Source of the DNA: an uncultured Polycyclovorans sp.
GTDB lineage: Bacteria > Pseudomonadota > Gammaproteobacteria > Nevskiales > Nevskiaceae
Direction: 5' to 3'
DNA: 19,174 bases
Assembly (NCBI GenBank): GCA_936928855.1
Contig: CAKZHZ010000016.1
Span: 1-19,174, forward strand
This document shows positions 9,435 through 15,974 of this stretch, in pieces. Each line of letters begins with the position of its first letter. The stretch's first letter is position 1. The notes under the pieces were generated by a model. It was not told where the DNA came from, made no database searches, and saw only the letters and a list, made by a program, of their open reading frames with translations. A program made the position numbers and the translations under genes.

Positions 9435-9954
9435 TCACCCGGATTTCTGGTGTTTACCCGGTGTGTCGGGCTGGGACAGTCGGCCGAACAAGGTGCTCAG
9501 GCGGGTGTCTCCTGCGCCGTTGGCATCGGCCGCTTCCACCGCGCTGCGTGGGCGCAAATGGAGATCCAGCTTGAGCTTGCGCATCGGGGGCTGTGGCGCC
9601 CGCGCAATCAGGCGGGAGAAGGTGGCCTGCAAGGATTCGGCAGGCGCCGGAGCGGCGCCAGCACCTGAGGGCGCTGCCGCCTCCACCCTCTCGGGGGGGG
9701 GCGGACGGCGGCGTCACCGCGGGTGGCACGATGGTCGTTGCTGCGCGCGGCGGCTCGGGCAGGCTCGGAGCCTGGCGCGGCGGCTGCGCCTTGGCTTCGG
9801 CTCGCGGCGGCGGTGCGGTTGGCACTTCGCTGCGACCGCCGATCAGCTTGAGCTTGGGCTGCGAGGTCCGCCCGCTGAAGTCACGATAGTTCACTCCCTC
9901 CAGCCGAAGGGCCTTCATCAGGTGGTCAACGTCATCAAAATGATCCTGTGCCAT
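9435..9954 (-). pseudogene. bcsP: BcsP/BcsR-like cellulose accessory protein, frame broken at a C9 run
   Basis: ATG 9954 (preceded by GAGGGAG, a good ribosome-binding site) opens a frame whose N-terminus, DDVDHLMKALRLEGVNYRDF, resembles the BcsR/BcsP start (compare E. coli BcsR, DIVALKQAFSLPDIDYADIS). A Pro/Ala-rich stretch follows. At the run of nine C (9701-9693 on the coding strand) the frame is lost: the original frame continues as Arg/Cys-rich nonsense to a stop at 9454. Removing one C joins it to a second frame (GVEAAAPSGAGAAPAPAESL-like) with SLQATFSRLIAR, MRKLKLDLHLRPR and RLSTLFGRLSQPD, ending at TGA 9435. The repaired protein would be 172 aa. The repeated LxxLFxRL-type motifs are what I recall of BcsP tails. 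Family identity is probable, not certain. Whether the break is phase variation, mutation or a base-calling error cannot be told from this sequence. Confidence 0.75.
9693..9701. repeat. Mononucleotide run G9 (C9 on the bcsP coding strand)
   Basis: Nine consecutive G on the plus strand, the longest mononucleotide run I noticed in the window (others reach about six). It lies at codons 84-87 of bcsP. With eight C the two halves of the gene would be in frame; with nine they are not. Confidence 0.95.
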
Positions 9955-9963
9955 GGCACTCCC

Positions 9964-10443
9964 TCACGCCTGCTCAAACTGGTGTTGATGGGCCAAGCGG
10001 TAACGTAGCACGTCATCCGGGCCTGTAGCGGTTCCGACCTGTCGCAGATCCAACTGCTCTCCCGCGCCGAGGTGCTGCAGCCATTCGGCATACAGGCCTT
10101 CGAAGATGGCGCCACTCCACTGCAGACTGTCGGCACCGAACCAGGCGCGTAGCGGGGCACAGCCATGCACGAAGTGCACGTCGTCGGCTCCGGCCTCGAT
10201 GCGCAGCCAGCCCCAGTCAAGGGCATGCAGGCGTTGATTGGCCTGCTGCTCGACGTCGCTCAGGGTGTCGCAGCCGGTCAGCGGCAGCTCCTGTCCGAGG
10301 GTGCGTCCGGCAAGGTAGGCCAGGGCGCGCAGTTGGGTGGGTTCCACCTGCTCGGCGAGCACCTGCCCCAGGCTCTGGAGCACACGCAGCGCTCCCCCGT
10401 CGCGGGGGCGTGTCTGCAGGTAATCCAGGCTGGCGGGGTGCAT
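9964..10443 (-). CDS. bcsD: BcsD, cellulose synthase operon protein D
   Basis: A 159-aa soluble protein matching the BcsD/AcsD family (156 aa in Komagataeibacter), an oligomeric accessory subunit that helps align glucan chains and raises crystalline cellulose output. Seen here: the N-terminal helix LQSLGQVLAEQVEPTQLRAL, then ADVEQQANQRL-like TLSDVEQQANQRLHALDWGW (AcsD has a similar LIGWGTVTLE segment), and IFEGLYAEWLQHLGA, which closely parallels AcsD's VLEGLYGRWV. There is no signal peptide. It is the first gene of the cellulose operon; bcsP starts 9 bp after its stop. The start is ATG 10443; no strong Shine-Dalgarno sequence precedes it, and a small hairpin (10446-10468) sits there instead. 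Its presence, with BcsP and without BcsE/F/G/Q, points to a type I-like bcs operon. Confidence 0.85.
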   Translation of the reverse strand: MHPASLDYLQTRPRDGGALRVLQSLGQVLAEQVEPTQLRALAYLAGRTLGQELPLTGCDTLSDVEQQANQRLHALDWGWLRIEAGADDVHFVHGCAPLRAWFGADSLQWSGAIFEGLYAEWLQHLGAGEQLDLRQVGTATGPDDVLRYRLAHQHQFEQA

Positions 10444-10534
10444 AGGGCGACCAAAGTCAGTTTTCGCCTACAGCTTACCGTGTTGGCCCCCGGGATTAAA
10501 TCGCCTTGTGGCGGAAACCGCTTCGCCTGTCCGC
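10444..10534 (-). promoter_or_regulatory. rsmA-bcsD intergenic region, leader of the cellulose operon
   Basis: This 91-bp gap lies between the rsmA stop and bcsD, both on the minus strand. A weak -35/-10 pair can be drawn (TTTAAT, 17 bp, TAAGCT), and GGCGA/TCGCC arms (10446-10450 and 10464-10468) can form a hairpin just before the bcsD ATG. I see no strong GC hairpin with a T-run, so readthrough from rsmA is possible. Motif calls here are weak. Confidence 0.25.
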
Positions 10535-11326
10535 TCAGCCGGACCGCCGGTCGACCCAGGCGGCCAGGCGGGCGAAATCGGCAGGCGCGAGGCGTTCGGC
10601 GCGAATGTCCGGGGCAATATCACAGGCGCGGATGTCCTCCGCGCTCATCAGCGACTTGAGGGTGTTGGCCAGTTGCTTGCGCCGCTGGCCGAAGGCGAGC
10701 GTGACCACGCGGTCAAAGGTGTCGAGCCGGTTCACCGCAAAAGGGGGTGGACGGGGCCGCAGACGCACGATGGCCGAATCGACCTTCGGGGCGGGTCGGA
10801 ACGCGCCGGGGCCAACGGTGAACAGCGCGTGGGCTTCCGCACGCACGGCGATGCTCACGGTCAGGCGGCCATAGGCGTCGTCGCCGGGCGCGGCGCAGAT
10901 GCGGTCCACCACTTCCTTCTGCAGCATGAAGTGCATGTCACGGATCGTTTCCGCCTGATCCAGCAGGTGGAACAGCAGCGGCGAGGAGATGTTGTAAGGC
11001 AGGTTGCCGACCAGCCGCAGTGCCTCGCCCGGCCGGCGGAACTGACGGTAGTCCACTGTCAGAGCGTCGGCGCGCGTGATCCGCAGGTCGCCGCGGCCGG
11101 CACAGGCCTCGGTCAGCACCGGCAGCACGTCCTCGTCGATCTCCACCACATCCAGCTGGCCGGCGGCAGTCAGCAGCGGCGCGGTGAGCGCCCCGAGGCC
11201 CGGGCCGATCTCGACCAGGGTCTCCGAAGGCTGCGGGTTGATGGCGCGCAGCAGCCGGCTGATGACCTGCGGGTCATGCAGGAAGTTCTGTCCGAAGCGT
11301 TTCTTGGCGCGATGCACGGTCGTCAT
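10535..11326 (-). CDS. rsmA: RsmA/KsgA, 16S rRNA dimethyladenosine transferase
   Basis: It transfers four methyl groups from S-adenosylmethionine to the two adjacent adenines in the 3'-terminal hairpin of 16S rRNA during small-subunit maturation. The 263-aa protein begins KKRFGQNFL (typical of the family), with SAM-binding motif I VEIGPGLGALT (38-48), acidic motif VVEIDED, TRADALTVD, and catalytic motif IV NLPYNISSPLL (108-118). The C-terminal RNA-binding part includes FGQRRKQLANTLK. Start ATG 11326 overlaps the pdxA stop in an ATGA arrangement, so translation is coupled. A longer upstream open frame (to 12076) is only the shadow of pdxA. In many gammaproteobacteria apaG/apaH follow; here the cellulose operon follows. 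Confidence 0.97.
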   Translation of the reverse strand: MTTVHRAKKRFGQNFLHDPQVISRLLRAINPQPSETLVEIGPGLGALTAPLLTAAGQLDVVEIDEDVLPVLTEACAGRGDLRITRADALTVDYRQFRRPGEALRLVGNLPYNISSPLLFHLLDQAETIRDMHFMLQKEVVDRICAAPGDDAYGRLTVSIAVRAEAHALFTVGPGAFRPAPKVDSAIVRLRPRPPPFAVNRLDTFDRVVTLAFGQRRKQLANTLKSLMSAEDIRACDIAPDIRAERLAPADFARLAAWVDRRSG

Positions 11327-12297
11327 GCCAGGTCCCCGGCAAGCCGCATCGCGGCCATGAAGCTGCCGGTGTCTGCGCGTCCGCTGCCGGCGAGATCCAG
11401 AGCCGTACCGTGATCGACAGAGGTGCGCAGGATCGGCAGCCCCAGCGTGATGTTCACCGCCTCTCCGAAACCGGCGTGCTTGAGTGTGGGCAGCCCCTGG
11501 TCGTGATACATGGCCAGCACCGCGTCGGCCTGCTGCAACCAGTGTGGGGTAAAGGCGGTGTCGGCGGGCAGCGGCCCCCGTAGGTTCAGGCCCTGCGCCC
11601 GCAATGTGGCCACGACCGGAGCGATCACCTGCTGTTCCTCCCGGCCCAGGTGCCCTGACTCCCCGGCATGTGGATTGAGTCCACAGACCAGGATGCGCGG
11701 GCAGTCGATGCGGAAGCGCTGCTGCAGGTCGTGATGAAGGATGTGCAGGGTGTCCTGGAGCCGGTCCGGGGTGATGGCGTCTGCCACTGCCCGCAGGGGC
11801 AGGTGCGTGGTGACCAGTGCCACGCGCAGGGCGCCCGCAACCAGCAGCATCACCGGCAGTGGCGCGCCGCAGCGCTCGGCGAGAAACTCGGTGTGGCCGG
11901 TGAACGGGATGCCGGCATCGTTGATCACGCTTTTCTGGACCGGGCCGGTCACCAGCGCGTCGGCCTGACCCTGCAGGCAGGCATCGGTGGCAAGGCGCAG
12001 CGTGGTCAGCACGTAGTCGGCGTTGGCCGGGTTGAGCCGCCCGGTAGTGGCCGGGGCGGCCAGGGGCACCGGCCACACGCGCAGCGTGTCGGCACGGTGT
12101 GGCTGGCGCGGCGCTTCCGGCGTGACCGTCTGGATGTCAATGCGCAGGCCCAGTTGTCGGGCCCGTGCGGCCAGAAGGTCCGGATCGGCGACTACCAGCC
12201 AGTCGGACGCATCGTCCGTGCGGGCACTCTGCAGGATCAGGTCAGGTCCGATACCTGCGGGCTCGCCGGGGGTGATGACCAGCCGACGCGGCACCAT
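11323..12297 (-). CDS. pdxA: PdxA, 4-hydroxythreonine-4-phosphate dehydrogenase
   Basis: It oxidises 4-phosphohydroxy-L-threonine with NAD(P) in the DXP-dependent pathway of pyridoxal phosphate synthesis. The 324-aa length is normal. Visible motifs: ITPGEPAGIGPDL at the N-terminus; ALVTGPVQKSVIND; GHTEFLA (His135); the three expected metal-ligand histidines His165 (TTHLPL), His210 (LNPHAGESGHLG) and His265 (AMYHDQGL); and the C-terminal SVDHGTALDLAG. ATG 12297 starts 11 bp after the surA stop, and the gene ends overlapping rsmA by four bases. The surA-pdxA-rsmA order is standard in gammaproteobacteria and suggests one transcript. Confidence 0.97.
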   Translation of the reverse strand: MVPRRLVITPGEPAGIGPDLILQSARTDDASDWLVVADPDLLAARARQLGLRIDIQTVTPEAPRQPHRADTLRVWPVPLAAPATTGRLNPANADYVLTTLRLATDACLQGQADALVTGPVQKSVINDAGIPFTGHTEFLAERCGAPLPVMLLVAGALRVALVTTHLPLRAVADAITPDRLQDTLHILHHDLQQRFRIDCPRILVCGLNPHAGESGHLGREEQQVIAPVVATLRAQGLNLRGPLPADTAFTPHWLQQADAVLAMYHDQGLPTLKHAGFGEAVNITLGLPILRTSVDHGTALDLAGSGRADTGSFMAAMRLAGDLA

Positions 12298-12308
12298 GGG
12301 CCTGGGGA

Positions 12309-13628
12309 TCAGGAGGCGCTCTCGGCGCCGTCTCCAGCCTGTCGGTACTCGATGTACGCTTCTGCCCGCAGGCGGCGAAGCCAGGTGTCGTATTCCTCGG
12401 CGGCGCGCCGCTCCTGCAGCGCCTGCCGGGCACGGCCGCGGCGTGCCAGCTCGGTGACATCACGGGTGCGCCGCTCCAGTACTTCAACGACATGCCAGCC
12501 GAACTGGGTCTGAAACGGGGCGCTGAGCTCGCCCGGCGCGAGGGCATCCACCTGGGTTTGGAAGGCGGGGTCAAACACGCCTGGCGGCTGCCAGCCCAAG
12601 TCGCCGCCGTTGTTCTTGGAGCCCGGATCGTCAGAGTGCTCCTGCGCCAGGGTCTCGATGCTTTCGCCGGCTGCGATCCGGCCGTGCAGATCGTGTATCA
12701 GGGTTTCGGCCTGCGCTTCGTTGCGCAGGGTGTTGGTTTCGATCAGCAGGTGGCGTGCGTGGGTCTCTTCGACGGTCTGCCGTTCGGCGCCACCACGCTC
12801 TTCCATCAGCTTGATGATGTGATAGCCGTTGCCGGTTTCCAGTACCGGGCTGACGTCACCCGGGGCCAGATCCGCAGCCGCGCTGGCGAACAGGCTGGGG
12901 AGCGCATCCGCTGTCCGGAAGTCGAGATCGCCCCCCTGAAGGGCCTGCTGCCCATCGGATTCGGCGACGGCCACCGATGCAAAGTCTTCGCCGCCAACCA
13001 CCCGCTCGCGCAGGCTGGCGGCCTTGGCGCCCGCCGTTGCGCGCTGTTCCGGGGTCGCTCCGTCCGGCACGCTGACCAGGATGTGGGCAAGCCGATACTC
13101 GGCGTCGGGGTTGGCCGGCTGGTTGGCAAGGAACAGTTCGATGTCCTGATCGGTCACGGTCACCCGCGACTCCACTTCCCGCTGCCGCAGGCGGTTGACC
13201 AGAATTTCTTCACGGATCTGCTCGCGCACCGACAGGTAATCGGTGCCCTCGGCACGCAGCGCCTCGGCGAAACCCGCCAGGGTCATCCCGTTCTGCTGCG
13301 CGATGCGGGTCAGTACTTCGTTGAGTTCCTTGTCATCCACCCGGATGCCGGCCTGCTGCGCACGCTGGGTCTGCAGGCGCTGCAGGATCAGCCGTTCCAG
13401 CACCTGGTCCCGAAGCGCTGCTTCAGGAGGCATGGCCAGGCCGCGCGCCCGGATCTGGATCAGGGCTTCGTCGATGGCGCGATCGATCTCGGTTTGCAGG
13501 ATGACGCCGTCATTGACGACCACGACGATGCGGTCCAGCGGCGTTGCCGCCTGTGACGGCAGCACGGAGAAAGCGAGGAGGGCGGCGCTCAGCAGCCCGA
13601 TTCTGGGGAGGTGGAACATGGCAGTCAT
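12309..13628 (-). CDS. surA: SurA, periplasmic chaperone and peptidyl-prolyl isomerase
   Basis: SurA escorts unfolded outer-membrane proteins, including LptD, across the periplasm. Visible features: signal peptide (LLSAALLAFSVLPSQA, cleaved before ATPLD); the SurA N-terminal domain starting DRIVVVVNDGVILQTEID; parvulin domain 1 (about residues 165-275, YRLAHILVSVP ... GGDLDF ... GNGYHIIKL); and parvulin domain 2 (about 285-390, ARHLLI ... SKNNGGDLGWQPPGVFDPAF ... FGWHVVEVLERR). A C-terminal helix returns to the core. Length (about 439 aa) fits E. coli SurA (428). Three nearby starts are possible: GTG 13634, ATG 13628 and ATG 13619, none with a strong ribosome-binding site; I list the middle one. 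It lies 75 bp downstream of lptD. Confidence 0.96.
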   Translation of the reverse strand: MTAMFHLPRIGLLSAALLAFSVLPSQAATPLDRIVVVVNDGVILQTEIDRAIDEALIQIRARGLAMPPEAALRDQVLERLILQRLQTQRAQQAGIRVDDKELNEVLTRIAQQNGMTLAGFAEALRAEGTDYLSVREQIREEILVNRLRQREVESRVTVTDQDIELFLANQPANPDAEYRLAHILVSVPDGATPEQRATAGAKAASLRERVVGGEDFASVAVAESDGQQALQGGDLDFRTADALPSLFASAAADLAPGDVSPVLETGNGYHIIKLMEERGGAERQTVEETHARHLLIETNTLRNEAQAETLIHDLHGRIAAGESIETLAQEHSDDPGSKNNGGDLGWQPPGVFDPAFQTQVDALAPGELSAPFQTQFGWHVVEVLERRTRDVTELARRGRARQALQERRAAEEYDTWLRRLRAEAYIEYRQAGDGAESAS

Positions 13629-13703
13629 TTGCACTTCAGGATCGTCAAGCGTAGCACCAAGGCCTTGGATGGGGGCGTCGGCGTTCGGGTTCCCGACTGC
13701 CGG

Positions 13704-15875
13704 TCAGGGCAGGTCGGAGCGGGCGGCACCCGGCAGCAGGGCCTCAAGACCGCCGCCGATGCGGGTCAGTCCCTTGAGTTCCAGCTGCAGGTAGATGCCA
13801 CTGTTGTAGTTGCCGTCGGTGCCGGCGATGTAGCGTCGATAGGCGGTGTTGACTGCCCAGCAGCAGGTCTCGTAACCAATGCCGGCGAACAGATCGAGGC
13901 TCTGGTGCTCCGCCATCGAGTAGCGCCAGCGGCCCGACAGGTTGAAGCCGCCCGCAATCGGCAAATGCGCCGCGACGTCGGCCTGCTCCAGCTGGTCAGC
14001 ACGATAGCGGTAGGCCATCTGTACATCGCGTCCGCCCTCACGGTACCGGAGTGCCAGGCGACTGCGATCGAATTGATTCTGATCCGGCGACCACTGACTG
14101 GCGATACTGGCGCTGATCCGCCGTGACAGGCGGTAGTCGACGCTGGCAATGAAATCGGTGGCGCCGGCATCCGGTGTTTCGAAGCCGGGGAGATCGACGC
14201 GTGGCGGGTCGATGCGATAGAGCTGCCCGACGCTGGCCGACCATCGGACCTCGCCACTGCGGGGGTCGAGCAGTCGGGTGGTGGCGGCCATGGCGACATG
14301 GTGTGCGTCCGATACCCGGTCCTCGCCCGAGTAGCGGTTGCGTGCAAACAGCTGTGTGAAGTCGAAATCCGGTTCGCCCGCGTCGAACAGGGGCAGGGCA
14401 TCCTGGTCGCGGTAGGGGACGTACAGATAGAACGCCCGGGGTTCGAGGGTCTGCAGGCTGCCGCCGTCGCTGATGCGCTCGAACCGCAAGCCGCCCTCGA
14501 CCCCCAGTGACGGCAGGCTGCGATCCGGGGTGCTGGTGCCGGCGATGGCCTCCGACAGCTGGTAGCCGGTGTAGCGGTAGTCCAGCTCTGCCACCACGTA
14601 GCGGCTCAGCTCGTCCCGCTCGAAACGGAGGAAGGGACGGAGGTCGATGCGCTGCCCTTCCAGCGAGTCGGCACGCGCGAAGTTGACGTACTCGGAGCGG
14701 ATGCCGGCACGCGTATTGAATAGTGACTGCTGGGTCAGTGCGCTGAAGCGGATCTGCGGCAGGCGGCGGTAGGGCTCGTCAATCGGCTGCAGGTTGGCGG
14801 CAATCGTCTGGTAGTCCTGCACCAGCGCCTGCAGCGTATAGGAGGCGGGCGCCTGGTAGGTCAGGCGCGCGCTGCGTTCGAGATGGGTGATGGCGGCGAG
14901 GTCGATTTCGCCGCCGAAGTCCTCGAAGTACCGCAGATCACTGATTTCGGCGAAACGGACATCCACGGCGAGCCGGTCATTGATCAGGCCGCGGTGTTCG
15001 GCACGGAAATAACTTCGGTCGTCCTCGTCCTGTGCACGGTCCTGAGGCAGTACGTCGTAGCCGAGGAAGCCCTCCCCCTCGCGCATGAGGTAGCGCCCCT
15101 CGCTCATCAGCATCAGGCCGCGATCGGACATGTACCGGGGCGTCAGCGTGGCGTCGTAATTGGGACCCAGGTTCAGATAGACCGGCCAGCGGATATCGAA
15201 GCCGGTGTTGTCCGACTGCCCCACTGTCGGGAACAGCAGGCCGGTCCGGCGCTCGCCATCGATGGGAAACTGGAAGTAGGGCAGGTAGAGGATCGGCACC
15301 CCGCCGAAGCGGATACGGGCATGCTTGGCCGTTCCCAGGCCAGTGTCGTGGTTGAGGCGGATCTGACTGGCCTCGATGAACCAGGCCTCGGAGTCGGGGG
15401 CACAGGTGGTGTACCGGGCATCCTCCAGGGCGGCGCCCCCGTCGCGGGACAGGGAGATGATCTCTGCACCCCCACGGGCGGCCCGTTCGGTCAACGTGAA
15501 CCGGGTGTCACGAAATTCCCCGTTTTCGTTTTCCAGGTCGAACGTGGCCGACTGGCTGCGGATCAGCAGCTCCGGGTTGCGGAACGTCGATTCGACGTCG
15601 ACGCGGACCTGATTGAGGCTGTCCTCATACTCCAGCGCCTCGGCCCGGAAAACCTTGTCGGCCTGGCGCAGCTCGACGCGGCCGTCGAGCTGGGAAACGC
15701 CATCCCGCACCAGGTCCACATCGTCAGCCGTGAGAGTCAGCTCGGGGCTGCCATCGCCGAGGCTGGGGGCATCCGCCATCAGATCCAGCTGCGGACACAC
15801 GCCCTCCTCGGCCTGTGCCGGGGCGGCGAGAAGCAGCAGACCGGCCGCAACCGGAAGAAGAAGGGGACGGAGCAC
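13704..15875 (-). CDS. lptD: LptD, LPS-assembly outer-membrane protein
   Basis: LptD with LptE inserts lipopolysaccharide into the outer leaflet. An N-terminal OstA/LptA-like beta-jellyroll (LTLTADDVDLVRDGVSQLDG, FRAEALEYED) precedes a large barrel (ILYLPYFQFPIDGERRTGLL, then many aromatic-rich strands). Counting from ATG 15962, the four cysteines used for the interdomain disulfides are present: Cys56 in GVCPQ, Cys187 in YTTCAPD, and the adjacent Cys700-Cys701 in YETCCW. I choose GTG 15875 as start (724 aa) because it leaves a compact signal peptide (LRPLLLPVAAGLLLLAAPAQA) and space for divergent promoters. The upstream ATG 15962 would add 29 Arg-rich residues and leave only 12 bp to amgK. 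First gene of lptD-surA-pdxA-rsmA. Confidence 0.95.
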   Translation of the reverse strand: MLRPLLLPVAAGLLLLAAPAQAEEGVCPQLDLMADAPSLGDGSPELTLTADDVDLVRDGVSQLDGRVELRQADKVFRAEALEYEDSLNQVRVDVESTFRNPELLIRSQSATFDLENENGEFRDTRFTLTERAARGGAEIISLSRDGGAALEDARYTTCAPDSEAWFIEASQIRLNHDTGLGTAKHARIRFGGVPILYLPYFQFPIDGERRTGLLFPTVGQSDNTGFDIRWPVYLNLGPNYDATLTPRYMSDRGLMLMSEGRYLMREGEGFLGYDVLPQDRAQDEDDRSYFRAEHRGLINDRLAVDVRFAEISDLRYFEDFGGEIDLAAITHLERSARLTYQAPASYTLQALVQDYQTIAANLQPIDEPYRRLPQIRFSALTQQSLFNTRAGIRSEYVNFARADSLEGQRIDLRPFLRFERDELSRYVVAELDYRYTGYQLSEAIAGTSTPDRSLPSLGVEGGLRFERISDGGSLQTLEPRAFYLYVPYRDQDALPLFDAGEPDFDFTQLFARNRYSGEDRVSDAHHVAMAATTRLLDPRSGEVRWSASVGQLYRIDPPRVDLPGFETPDAGATDFIASVDYRLSRRISASIASQWSPDQNQFDRSRLALRYREGGRDVQMAYRYRADQLEQADVAAHLPIAGGFNLSGRWRYSMAEHQSLDLFAGIGYETCCWAVNTAYRRYIAGTDGNYNSGIYLQLELKGLTRIGGGLEALLPGAARSDLP

Positions 15876-15902
15876 AGCAATGGGGATCGAGGGCCGGCGC
15901 GC

Positions 15903-15931
15903 AGTATCGGCAGCCCGGACGCCGGGCGCAA
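15903..15931 (-). promoter_or_regulatory. lptD: Candidate sigma70 promoter for lptD
   Basis: On the minus strand, TTGCGC (15931-15926) and GATACT (15908-15903) are separated by exactly 17 bp. Transcription would begin about 20 nt upstream of GTG 15875, which supports that start over ATG 15962, since the latter would lie upstream of the promoter. This is based on inspection only. Confidence 0.35.
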
Positions 15932-15961
15932 CGCGGGCACCGCCGCGGGTGCGGCGGCGCA

Positions 15962-15967
15962 TACACT
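15962..15967 (+). promoter_or_regulatory. amgK: Candidate -10 box for amgK, possibly leaderless
   Basis: TACACT ends 7 bp before ATG 15975. If it is the -10 element, transcription would start at or next to the ATG, giving a leaderless mRNA. I see no convincing -35 box, and no Shine-Dalgarno sequence lies before the ATG. Confidence 0.25.
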
Positions 15968-15974
15968 ATTCGCC

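Noticed and set aside
10500..10525. Short hairpins (CGCC/GGCG and GCGG/CCGC) after rsmA as a terminator
   Set aside because: Stems are only four base pairs and no T-run follows on the minus strand.
11327..12076. N-terminal extension of the rsmA frame
   Set aside because: It is the out-of-frame shadow of pdxA; the RsmA family start is at ATG 11326.
13657..13668. Perfect 12-bp palindrome CCAAGGCCTTGG between surA and lptD
   Set aside because: Could be an operator, but it is short, single and has no known match; chance occurrence is plausible.
14883..15974. N-terminal extension of the amgK frame
   Set aside because: This part is antisense to lptD; AmgK similarity begins at ATG 15975.
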